This document shows, in pieces, positions 1 through 9,600 of a stretch of 64,000 nucleotides of DNA (its first letter is position 1; every line of letters begins with the position of its first letter). Source of the stretch: Dyadobacter psychrotolerans. GTDB lineage: Bacteria > Bacteroidota > Bacteroidia > Cytophagales > Spirosomataceae. The notes under the pieces are model-generated. The model was not told the origin of the DNA, searched no databases, and worked only from the letters and a program-made list of their open reading frames with translations. Made by a program: the position numbers and the translations under genes. The stretch covers positions 19,221 to 83,220 of the forward strand of contig NZ_SMFL01000022.1 of NCBI RefSeq assembly GCF_004349265.1. Reading direction: 5' to 3'.

Positions 1-1
1 G

Positions 2-667
2 TACGCTTCTCATGAAATCCGTACACCACTGACGGTTGTAAAAGGTGTTTTAGAAACATCATTAGCTTATGATGAAAGCCTTGAAGATACCAAGCAAAGT
101 ATGGGAAAGGCACTTGTGCGTCTGGAAGGGGCAATCAATCTGGCCAATTCGCTTTTGCATCTGGCAGAAGTGGAAGGTTTGCCTGCGGGTCAGTTTAAGG
201 AAGACATAAACATCGTCGATACGATTTTAGATACAATCACTTATTTAGGAGAAAAGCATCCAGACCAGCATATTGAATTGCAATTAACGGATAATTTTAC
301 AGAAAATACCTCCGCAATACGGATACTGGGAAATTCTACGCTGCTGCGTACTGTCCTAAACAATATCCTGGAAAATGCCAGCAAGTATTCTTTAAATAAA
401 CCTGTTGCGCTCATTGTTGATTTTGATAGGAATCTGGTGATGATCAAAGTGATCGACCAGGGAATGGGTATTCCCGCCGGCCAGCTTGATGACGTATTTC
501 TGCCGATGATGCGGGCTGCAAATGTGGGCAATCTTCCGGGCTTTGGACTCGGGCTCACCATTGCCAAAAAAATCGTTGATATGCACCAGGGACAGCTTAC
601 CGTTAAATCTATGGCTGGACAGGGTACCACGGTTTGTATCCTGTTACCTACTTTATCGCTTTCCTGA
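2..667 (+). CDS. Sensor histidine kinase, C-terminal part (cut by window start)
   Basis: This is the transmitter part of a histidine kinase that autophosphorylates on His and passes phosphate to a response regulator. The reading frame is open from base 2, where the H-box ASHEIRTPL is visible with its phospho-acceptor His at bases 11-13. A dimerisation helix follows, then a HATPase_c domain with an N-box (NNILENASKYS), a G1 box (DQGMGIP) and a G2 box (GFGLGLTIAKKIV). The ATG at 101 is inside the domain and is not the true start. The sensor domain lies outside the window, so the stimulus is unknown. The family call is secure. Confidence 0.93.
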   Translation, partial: YASHEIRTPLTVVKGVLETSLAYDESLEDTKQSMGKALVRLEGAINLANSLLHLAEVEGLPAGQFKEDINIVDTILDTITYLGEKHPDQHIELQLTDNFTENTSAIRILGNSTLLRTVLNNILENASKYSLNKPVALIVDFDRNLVMIKVIDQGMGIPAGQLDDVFLPMMRAANVGNLPGFGLGLTIAKKIVDMHQGQLTVKSMAGQGTTVCILLPTLSLS

Positions 668-698
668 ATTTAAGTTATAATCAGAGCTATCTTTGTTT

Positions 699-1088
699 AT
701 GGATCGAAATAAAAAAGACGATATTCCCTTTAAGCCAAACGACCATCTTGCCAATGAGAGGACCTATCTGGCTTGGGTAAGAACAGGAATCGGCATTATG
801 GCTTTTGGATTTGTAGTAGTCAAATTTTCTCTTTTTGTAAAACAGATAGGGTTTGCCTTAGGTACGAAAGTAAATACCGCTTCGCATGGATATTCTGCAA
901 TTATCGGTATTGTACTGGTTGCCATGGGTGTTTTGGCCATTTTGTTTTCTTTCTTGCAGTACCGAAAAACCGATCAGCAGCTCAGAAGCGGTGCGTACCA
1001 GCCGTCCACGGTACTGACGAGCGTTTTAACCGGAGTTATCTTGCTGATTAGTGTGGTTTTGATAGTATATCTTATCCAGAGCGTATAA
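699..1088 (+). CDS. DUF202 (YidH-like) inner-membrane protein
   Basis: A 129-residue membrane protein with three predicted transmembrane helices. The N-terminal motif NERTYLAWVRTGIG is characteristic of DUF202/YidH proteins, whose function is unknown. I start at the ATG at 699 (MDRNKKDD); a TTG six bases upstream is possible but less likely. It lies 31 nt after the histidine kinase on the same strand and may be co-transcribed with it. Confidence 0.85.
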   Translation: MDRNKKDDIPFKPNDHLANERTYLAWVRTGIGIMAFGFVVVKFSLFVKQIGFALGTKVNTASHGYSAIIGIVLVAMGVLAILFSFLQYRKTDQQLRSGAYQPSTVLTSVLTGVILLISVVLIVYLIQSV

Positions 1089-1113
1089 GCTCAACGAGCG
1101 CTAAAATATTAGT

Positions 1114-1425
1114 TGGTTTTCAAAATTACCTGTCCGTCAGCATCGTTGATACCCGCTTTATTTCAGCACTTAAAAAGATGCTTTCAGGCTCAAAAGGTGT
1201 GGCAGTGTTCAGATCACTCTTCAGCGCTTTTGGAAAAGAGAACCCTCTCATTTTTTAGCTGACAAGATTCTTAATGCCATTACGCTTCGTGTTCGCCAAA
1301 AGCACATAGGCATTACGGGATCCGACTAAATTATCTGCTGGGGCAAGATTTCTGACTGATAATTTTACTTCATAATTGCCATTGTTATCTTTCTTTAACT
1401 TAATCGTTGCTTCGGCTGCGGGAAC
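1114..1425 (-). pseudogene. Decayed remnant of a small conserved Bacteroidota protein
   Basis: Reading the minus strand, frames broken by stops and at least one frameshift give a coherent series: KLKKDNNGNYEVKLSVRNLA, then ANTKRNGIKNLVS followed by a stop, then DADGQVILKT in another frame. The pattern resembles small Bacteroidota proteins of unknown function that end in a DADGxVxL-type strand; this is recognition from memory and was not searched. The 5' end is lost where the IS66 fragment begins. Confidence 0.45.
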
Positions 1426-1449
1426 AATGGCACAAGCCTATAAGAGTTA

Positions 1450-1869
1450 TTAAGGCACTTTTTGCGCTAATTTTACTTCTTGTTTTGTGACCTGATTTGT
1501 CTGCTGATAACGTTTTCTGAGGCGGACGGAATCCAGCATTACACCCTGTAAAAGAAGTGTCAATTGATGTCTGGTGATGGCTATATTTTCTGACTGTGGC
1601 CATTCAAAAGTGCCCTGTTCAAGCTTTTTGATATACATCGCAAACCCGTCCCAATCCCACTGCAAGAGCCGGATTTGATTAAGTCGTTTACCTAAGAAAA
1701 CGAAAATGTCTCCGCTCGCCGGATCAAAGCCCAATTCATTCCGGACCAGGCCAGCCAAACTGTATTTATGGTATCCTATACCATTCTGATTGTAAACAGC
1801 CTGTTTGCTTATCCCTTGCGTTTGCCACTGATCGTACAGCTCACGCATTCTTTCTGTCTCATTTTTCAT
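1450..1869 (-). pseudogene. IS66 remnant: TnpA N-terminus fused to TnpB
   Basis: A 139-residue open frame made of two IS66 accessory proteins. Residues 1 to about 37 (MKNETERMRELYDQWQ...) look like the start of Bacteroidota IS66 TnpA. From about residue 39 (LAGLVRNELGFDPASGDIFV... LEQGTFEWP) it is IS66 Orf2/TnpB. The TnpA C-terminus and the TnpB N-terminus are missing, so an in-frame deletion joined two separate genes. No complete element surrounds it, and the TnpC fragment nearby is on the other strand. It is unlikely to be functional. Confidence 0.8.
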
Positions 1870-1960
1870 GAAACAAGATTACGAACTATGCGAATCTGTT
1901 AAAATATGGGTATCACCGGACGGATACGTTCTTTCGACCAAGGTATGTAAAGCTTTACAT

Positions 1961-2170
1961 AAGATCGGACGAAAGGCGTTTTTGTTCGCTGGTTCTCATT
2001 AGGCAGCCGAACTGACAGCCGCTATGTATTCCTTTATGGCAACATGTAAGAAAAACGGCGTTGACGAGCAGCAGTGGCTGACAGATGTATTTGAAAGAAT
2101 ACAATCTCATAAACATAAAGATCTTTATCAGTTGCTTCCCAATAACTGGATTAAATACCGGAACGGTTGA
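1961..2170 (+). pseudogene. IS66 transposase (TnpC) C-terminal fragment with amber stop
   Basis: The frame from 1961 reads KIGRKAFLFAGSH, stop, AAELTAAMYSFMATCKK... DVFERIQSHKHKDLYQLLPNNW. This is the conserved C-terminus of IS66 DDE transposases (LFAGSHEAAxRxAxxYSxxxTCKxxGV...LLPHNW). The stop is TAG at 2000-2002, where a Glu is expected. Only about 70 codons remain. It faces away from the TnpA/TnpB fusion at 1450-1869, so the two pieces come from different insertions or from an inverted one. Confidence 0.8.
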
Positions 2171-2222
2171 TCACCTGTCACAAAGCTAAACTACACAATA
2201 CTGGTTCCTCGGACGGATACCT

Positions 2223-2455
2223 TTATTTATACTTTTTATCAATTACAAGTTTCGACCATATTGACCCACCGGTATCGGTGTTGGTAATAATTATATGCGT
2301 CATGGCTGTATTTGGAGCTCCATGCCAATGCGCTACGTTGGTTGCACATTTAACTACATCACCTCTTTTAATGTTTTTAATTGGGTTACCTATAAGCTGG
2401 TAGAGATTTTTCTCCGGGTCGCCAAAAGTTCCCCCTGTGGTCGGGAAAGCGATTA
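2223..2455 (-). pseudogene. Cupin-domain protein, 3' fragment
   Basis: On the minus strand an open frame with no usable start reads ...NPIKNIKRGDVVKCATNVAH, WHGAPNTAMTHIIITNT and a C-terminus ending KLVIDKKYK. This is the metal-binding cupin motif (HWHGA...MTH) of the cupin/carboxymuconolactone-decarboxylase-associated family. Only the C-terminal half of the barrel remains, and the frame runs into stops upstream near 2460. It abuts the IS66 debris and was probably disrupted by it. Confidence 0.6.
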
Positions 2456-2519
2456 TAACCGGAAAAAAAATGTGCTGAACTTTATCTGATACAGTCCGAG
2501 CCTATTTTATTCAGTTTGG

Positions 2520-3623
2520 TTAACAAAACTTTGAAATGATAGTATTTGAGAGATCTTTTGTGACTTTTGTGAAGCCAATTACCTTTCCGTCATAGTCATG
2601 AATTGCTGTGATGGTTACCTGCCCCCAAAACTGTGTAGCGTCCTTTCGGACACGCCATCCAGTGTCTCTGGCAGTGCCCTGCTGAGAGGCTTCCTCGATT
2701 AGGTTTAAATGCCGTTTTTCGAGTTGATCCTGGCCGGAATAAAATATACTAAAATTCTGGCCAATAATTTCATTTGCTTTATACCCTTTTAACTTTTCTG
2801 CACCCCTGTTCCAGTTTTCGATGTATCCTTTCTCGTCGAGGATCAAAATGGCGTAGTCTTCTATTTCTTCAACCATCTTCTGATAACGTAGCGCCTTTAA
2901 GTCTTTGATTGCCAGTGACTCCATTACGATGTCCTTAATCTTTGAATCTAAATTATGGGTTTCCTCTCCCAGTAATGTGAGCCAGTTTTCATCCACCTCG
3001 GCAACGCCGTCTCTAACCAGGTTTACCAAACCAATAATATTGGACAGGGGATGTCTGATCTCATGGGATTGCATAAATGCTATTTTTTTTAAAGATTCAT
3101 TTTTTGTCACAGTTTCGGCAATTTGCTTTTCGAGCAGAAAACGGCTCAGATCAAGTTCCAGCAACGCTGTCACCTGTTTTGATAGAGTTAGCAATGTTCT
3201 TTCCTGTAATTCTGACATCGTGCTCGGTTTCAGGTCAAACAAACAAAGGGTGCCTATTTTCAAGCCGTCGTTCAATATTAGTGGTGCTCCTGCATAAAAT
3301 CTGACATGTGGAGACGACTGGACCAAAGGATTGTCATTAAATCTGGGATCCTGGGATGCGTCACTGACAATCATCACCTCACTTTTTTGTATCGCAAATT
3401 GGCAGAAAGATGTCTCGCGAGGCATCGGTTTGGTCTGGAAACCAACAGCTACCCGTATCCAATTAATTTCTTTACCTAATAATGTCAGTAGGGCGACGGG
3501 TTTGTCGCATAACTGCGAGGCCAGATCAACAATATTTTGCAATTCGGTTTGCTTACTAAATTCGAAATTCAAAAAAAGCTCTGCTGTTTGTGAGCGGATA
3601 TCCTCATCATTTAACGAATTCAT
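2520..3623 (-). CDS. GAF - H-box - PAS signalling protein without an ATPase domain
   Basis: A 367-residue cytoplasmic signalling protein. Residues about 25-160 form a GAF domain (SQLCDKPVALLTLLGKEINW... CLFDL). An H-box-like segment follows (MQSHEIRHPLSNIIGLV, near residue 190) with a dimerisation-like helix. Residues about 250-362 form a PAS domain (ILDEKGYIENWNRGAEKLKGY). There is no HATPase_c domain, so it cannot autophosphorylate as a normal kinase. It may accept phosphate from, or dimerise with, another kinase. It lies 95 nt downstream of a single-domain response regulator on the same strand, a plausible partner. Confidence 0.8.
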   Translation of the reverse strand: MNSLNDEDIRSQTAELFLNFEFSKQTELQNIVDLASQLCDKPVALLTLLGKEINWIRVAVGFQTKPMPRETSFCQFAIQKSEVMIVSDASQDPRFNDNPLVQSSPHVRFYAGAPLILNDGLKIGTLCLFDLKPSTMSELQERTLLTLSKQVTALLELDLSRFLLEKQIAETVTKNESLKKIAFMQSHEIRHPLSNIIGLVNLVRDGVAEVDENWLTLLGEETHNLDSKIKDIVMESLAIKDLKALRYQKMVEEIEDYAILILDEKGYIENWNRGAEKLKGYKANEIIGQNFSIFYSGQDQLEKRHLNLIEEASQQGTARDTGWRVRKDATQFWGQVTITAIHDYDGKVIGFTKVTKDLSNTIISKFC

Positions 3624-3718
3624 TATTAATTGTAGTAAAGTGATTTGTTAGTAATTAATCGTAAATATGCCTAATGGGAAGATGTGGCATCAATAAATCC
3701 TTCAAAGCCTAATATTGG

Positions 3719-4114
3719 CTAATGGCCGGTGTTGGCCTGTGAAAGGATTTCTCTTATCACCTGCAGTGGAATTGGCTTGGAAATCAAACGGGTAATTTCT
3801 TTATAAGTTCGTGCCATTGTGATATCTCCTATATCGGATGAGGAGCTCACCATATATATGGACGGGCTGTAATGTGCAATACTGGAATCTCTAAGCTGAT
3901 CCAGGAACTGCCAGCCATTGAGTCGTGGCATGTTGATGTCCAACAAAATAATGTCAGGTAATGCAGACAGCTGATATTTATTTTGATTAATGAATTCGAT
4001 TGCCTCCTGGCCATCGTTCAGTTCAATAATACTGGATGTAGGCGATGTTCTACCAATCAAAGTTCTTACTACGAACTTGTACACTAAATCATCGTCAATT
4101 ACGCCTATGATCAT
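3719..4114 (-). CDS. Single-domain response regulator (CheY-like receiver)
   Basis: A 131-residue stand-alone receiver domain. It has the acidic pocket (VIDDD, residues 6-9), the phospho-acceptor Asp in LLDINMPRLNG near residue 59, a Ser/Thr switch region (MVSSSSD) and the conserved Lys (SKP, near residue 113). There is no output domain, so it probably acts by protein-protein contact or in a phosphorelay. It is the upstream gene of a pair with the GAF/PAS protein at 2520-3623. Confidence 0.88.
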   Translation of the reverse strand: MIIGVIDDDLVYKFVVRTLIGRTSPTSSIIELNDGQEAIEFINQNKYQLSALPDIILLDINMPRLNGWQFLDQLRDSSIAHYSPSIYMVSSSSDIGDITMARTYKEITRLISKPIPLQVIREILSQANTGH

Positions 4115-4395
4115 TATTTTATGTAATTAATATCATTTCTTAACCACGGAATTTTATGTTATTTGAGGCAAGAGGAATCTATTATTGAAGCCGTTTTGTC
4201 GAAATCAGACCGGTGTACACATAAGCTTTGCGTTTGAGTCAATTGAATTCGACAGTACTCCATGCAGTCCGGTGGTATGCAATGTATGACATTAAAGCTG
4301 ATAAAGGGTTAATAAATGCAAATTTAAGCCCTTCATAAGTTTAATTTGCTGACAACTATTAAGATAGCAGCCAAAAAGGAGCTGATATTTCCCAG

Positions 4396-5799
4396 AAAGT
4401 GAGATACAGCAGCTCGGGCAGCCTTGGGCATCAGGTGGCCGAATTCAAGAACATGGTCAAGCAGATGCATAAGGCAGGGATCGAAGTGATCTTAGATGTT
4501 GTCTACAATCATACCGCCGAAGGCAACCATTTGGGGCCTACCTTGTCCTTTAAAGGTTTAGACAATATTTCCTACTACCGTCTTAGCCAACAAGATCCCT
4601 GCTATTACATGGACTATACCGGCACAGGCAATATAATGAACGCGCGGCTGCCATTTGTATCGGGCCTGATCATGGACAGCCTACGGTATTGGATCACAGA
4701 AATGCATGTAGATGGTTTCAGGTTTGACCTTGCATCTGCACTGGTCCGAACGCTGCATGAAACAGACACACTCAGCGCCTTTTTCAGCATTATCCATCAG
4801 GATCCGATCATTTCACAGGTGAAGCTAATTGCAGAGCCATGGGATATTGGAAGTGACGGATACATGGTCGGACAGTTTCCCGGAGGGTGGGCGGAATGGA
4901 ACGGTAAGTACCGCGATTGTGTACGTGATTATTAGTGTGGAGCAGATAGCAAGCTCGCTGAATTCGCAGAGCGCTTTACAGGCAGTGCTGACCTTTACAA
5001 GGGCGGTTACCGCCAGCCGACTGCGAGTGTCAACCTGATCACGGCCCATGATGGCTTTACGCTCAATGATTTGGTCAGCTATAATGAAAAGCACAATATT
5101 GCCAATGGAGAAGATAACAATGACGGCGCCAATGATAATAACAGCTGGAACTGTGGCACGGAAGGCCCTACGGATGATCCGGAGATTACCGCATTGAGGG
5201 ACAAACAAAAAAGGAACCTGTTAACAACACTATTTTTATCACAAGGCGTGCCGATGCTGGTTGCCGGGGACGAATTTGGACGCAGTCAGAGCGGCAATAA
5301 CAACGCTTATTGCCAGGACAACGAGATATCCTGGCTGAACTGGGAAACTGCCGACCAGGAGCTGCTCGAATTCACTAAGGGGATTATCCGCTTTTGTAAA
5401 CAGCACCCTACCTTTAGAAGAAGAAGGTGGTTTCAAGGAAGGCCGATCAAGGGCTCGAGTGTTCACGACATTATGTGGTTTTTACCTGAGGGTACCCAGA
5501 TGTCAGATGAAAACTGGGAACATGGTTTTGCTAAATCCCTTGGCGTTTATTTGGACGGAAAAGGGATAAAGGATGTTGATTACAATTCCGACAGGCTTGT
5601 TGATGATAGTTTCTACATCATTTTCAATGCCCATTTCGAACCTTTGGATTATATTCTTCCGGTTGGAAATAGCGCCCAAACCTGGAGAAAGACGATTGAT
5701 ACAAGCATTGGTTTTGTTGGTCTGGACTGGCATGAATTTAAGCCAGGCGATGCCATTCAGGTGCAAAGCCGCTCATTGATGGTGATGCAGCAAACCTGA
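4396..5799 (+). pseudogene. glgX: Glycogen debranching enzyme GlgX, 5'-truncated with an internal amber stop
   Basis: GlgX hydrolyses alpha-1,6 branches of glycogen (GH13). Recognisable sequence begins at RYSSSGSLG (about 4402) and continues with VILDVVYNHTAEGN, DGFRFDLASAL (nucleophile Asp), LIAEPWDIG (general acid Glu) and ITAHDGFTLND. The reading frame is broken by TAG at 4933-4935 in VRDY-stop-CGADSK, where the family has Trp. The same frame continues to 5799 and the normal C-terminus. The N-terminal CBM48 domain and the start of the barrel, roughly 200-250 residues, are absent. Either half alone should be inactive. Confidence 0.87.
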
Positions 5800-6685
5800 T
5801 GTTATCTCCGAACAGGAATTAAGCAGAGCCCAATCTGTTCATCAATTGGGTGATCTACAAAGAATTTTTGAGCTATATACGTCATTTTTATGAAGGAAGT
5901 TAGATCGCTGCGGTATTATTAATGATGCAGTTGATTTGCAGGCAAAATATTTCCGGGATTTTCCAATACCGCGACTTCTGCCGTAAAAGAAATAAAAGAC
6001 ATTCTACATTGAGTATTTGATTTCTCAGAATTTCTAATCAAAGTGCAAAACCAAAAATGCATTTAATAAGAAGGTTAAAAAGTGAAAGAAAACCTTTATG
6101 CAGCCGAATGTCAAAAAATACCAGGGATGGATGAGGGACGTAAAGGTGTGGGATGGAGGGATTTCCAGTAAGATGCAAAATGTAATGTCTAATAAATCCC
6201 TCCGGATAAAGTTTGCAATTCAAATACTCAATAAATTTAAAACAAAAAACATGAACCTCTGATACAGACTGAAATTAGCCGACTGGCTGTAACACTTAGT
6301 GTTGTGTGTAGAACTGCTAGCAACAAACGTCAAAGTATTACATTAGCAGTGCGCGTTGCATTTCTTACTTTTATTTAAAGTTCACAGAACCGCCCAGAAG
6401 AAGTTTTCGTCAGCTTTTACAGAATTGAAGTCGTTACAGATTCTCAGAAGAACGGATTATTGTTTAAGCAAAAAAGACACTTCTGTTGAACAGCTGGTGC
6501 TGGGATTTTTATTAAAATTTGAAGAATCAACGCCTTTGATACAATATAATTTGTCCAAAGCAGTCAAAACAATATATAATCATTAAAACGGTTGGTTGAA
6601 AGTTAAAAACAGGTTATATATTTACAAAATATAGCGACATCTCCATCCGTGAATCACTGCTTACTTAAAACCCTCATTTTCTTAA
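5800..6685 (+). other. 886-nt stretch without a supported gene
   Basis: I see no recognisable protein, RNA or repeat here. Short open frames exist at 6038-6223 (minus) and 6356-6586 (plus), but neither resembles a known family and both lack supporting context. The last 100 nt before 6686 presumably hold the promoter of the hybrid kinase. The stretch may be further decay next to the broken glgX. Confidence 0.5.
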
Positions 6686-9600
6686 ATGAAAGGTGAAACC
6701 AAAGTGACAGGGCGCATCTTTCGGAGCGCCCGATTTTTGAATTTGCTCCTGCTTTTTTTCAATGTATGGATCACGGTCCATGCTCAAGAGGTGACAATCA
6801 ATCTGATGCCGTTGAGCATTTCAGACCATTTCTCCCAGAATACCATTCAGACAATTTACCAGGACAGCTACGGATTTATGTGGTTTGGTACTCAGGACGG
6901 GCTCAACAAATACGACGGCTATCAAATAGAAGTTTTTAAGAGCCGCCAAAATGACCTGACTTCGCTTTCTGCAAACCACATCACAGCAATCAGCGAAGAT
7001 CAAAACGGGGATTTATGGATTGGAACCCGCACGGGAGGAGTCAATAAATATGACCGGGCAAAAGATATATTTACCCGTTTTCTGAAAAAGGAAGGGGATC
7101 CGAACTCGATTCACAACGATCAGGTCAATGTAATCTTTAAGGACAGCCAGGCAAATATCTGGATCGGTACACCCGATGGCTTGCACCGGGTGGCAAAGAA
7201 CGGCAAATCATTTCAAAGAATCTCTTTGCAATCTGCAACCAGCCCAGCAGGCACAGATGAGGTACGCTCGATCTATGAAGACCGGCAACATAATATGTGG
7301 ATCGGTACCAATAAAGGTCTAAAACAGTTGCGAAGAAACGCGGGCACGGTGCTGTATTATCAAGACCGGAATTCCAGCAGTCAGGACGACACCATTGACG
7401 CGATATGTGAAGACGAAAGCGGAAATATCTGGATCGGTTGTGCAAGTGGCCTTAAAATGTTCAACAAGCAGAAACGTAGTTTTTACAAATATACCGTTGA
7501 GCCGGATATTAACTCGGTCGGCGGGCTTAATCCAGTCAGTTGCCTGCTTAATGCTGCGAACAACAAGTTCTGGCTCGGGTCCAACACGACATTGCAGCTC
7601 TTTGACATAGCGACAAAAAAGATTATTAAAATCAGTGACCGGACTGATGGCGACAGCCGCATGCCTAATGATGGAATTTACTCCCTTTTTAAAGATAGTG
7701 CCGGCGTGTTATGGATCGGAACATCCAGTCAAGGGGTATTAAAACTTGATCAGAATCTGACCACCTTTCAATCCTTTAAATCTTCGCTTGTCAATATTGC
7801 TTCTGCTAAAAATATTATCCGGTCTTTGGATGAAGACGGTGCGGGTAATCTTTACATTGCCACAGATGCCGGGCTTGAATATTTTGACAGGACCAAATTA
7901 TCCTATAAAAAATATACGCATCAAAGCCGTAACCCTAACAGTCTTTCCAGCAATTATACCACCTCGGTGATCCATTCACAAAAAAGTGGTTTGGTGTGGG
8001 TAGGCACATATAGTAACGGTCTGGATGTCTTCGACCCCAGGTTAGGCACTTTTAAGCACTTCACAAAAGGTGCCGCCAAGGGTGCGCTCAACAGCAACGC
8101 TATCGATATTCTTCTCGAAGACCGAGGTGGCAGGATCTGGATAGGGACTGATGGAGGCGGGCTCAACCAGTTTGATCCGGCAACGGGTATTTTTACAAAA
8201 TTCCTGCATGGTGCTGCCACGCCGTCAAATGGCCTTTGTGATAATACCATTCTGGCACTTTACGAGGATAAAAAAGGCAGCATATGGATCGGCGGCTATT
8301 CAAAGGGAATAAGCATTTTCGATTCTAAGCAAAATACTTTTTCGCAGCTCAACACTGCGAACAGCAAGCTTTCCATGGACATTGTAAGTTGTTTTTATGA
8401 GGACTCAAACGAAGTGATGTGGATCGGTACACAGGGAGGCGGATTAAACCGTTATGATCCCAAAACGGGATTGATTACAATTTACAATGAGGATAATGGT
8501 TTAATCAACAATTCTGTCAATTATATCTGCGCGGATGCCTTCGGGACTTTATGGCTTACCACAAACAGCGGCATTACTTCATTTGAGCCAATTAAGGGCA
8601 TATTCAGAAATTTTGGAAAGAACAATAATCTGAAGTCACTGGAATTTAACCTCGGGGCGGGCACTAAACTTTCCACAGGTGAAATTGCAGTGGGAAGTAT
8701 CAACGGGTTTACCATCATTGATCCCTCACGGTTGGCCCACAATAAGCACAAACCTAACATCGTTTTGACCGGCTTACAGCTTTTTAACAGGCCAGTTGGC
8801 GTAAAAACAGAAAACAGCCCCTTGAAGCAAACGCTTTTGACCTGTAAAGAAATCGAACTGGACTACGCTCAATCTGTCTTTACAGTTACATTTGCCGCGC
8901 TCGATTATACAAGTCCTGAAAGCAACCAATACGCCTACATCCTGGAAGGCTTTGATAAAGACTGGAGTCATACCGGAAACGTGCACAATGCCACGTATAC
9001 AAATCTAAACCCGGGAACGTATACTTTAAGGGTCAGGGCGTCCAACAATGACGGCTTATGGAGTGACAAAGAAGCTAGCGTTGTTATCCGTATCCGAACA
9101 CCGTATTGGATGAGCTGGTGGTTTAAATTTGCACTGATCTCGATTGTAGCAACGGGTGCCTACCTGTTTTATTATTACCGGTTGAAATACGAGCGAAGAC
9201 AGAAAACAAAGTTAGAATTGCTGGTCCGGCGCAGAACGGCAAAGATCAGAGACCAAAGCTCACATTTGGAAAAACTTAATCAGGAGCTGGTGCATAGCAC
9301 TGCCTCGCTGGGAGAGCTCAATAACCGCTTAAAAGAGCAGAAACAACAGGAACGAAACGCCAGACTGGCTGCCGAGTCGGCCCAGAAACAAGCTGATGCG
9401 GCCAATTCTGCAAAGAGTACTTTTCTGGCCACGATGAGTCACGAGTTGCGAACACCTATTAACGGCGTAATGGGAATGGCTTCTTTACTGACTGAAACGG
9501 CCTTGGACAACGAGCAAAAAGAATATGCGGAGGCTATCATTAACAGTGGAGAGTCACTGCTGAGTGTGATCAATGATGTTCTGGATTTTTCAAAGATTGA

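Noticed and set aside
1916..2220. CGGACGGATAC repeated near 1917 and 2210 as IS66 terminal repeats
   Set aside because: The 11-bp direct match lacks longer similarity and the orientation expected for inverted termini.
2167..2489. Plus-strand frames over the cupin remnant
   Set aside because: The minus strand reads as a clear cupin motif (HWHGA), so the plus-strand frames are shadows.
6356..6586. 76-residue open frame
   Set aside because: No family resemblance, weak start context and isolated position in a decayed region.
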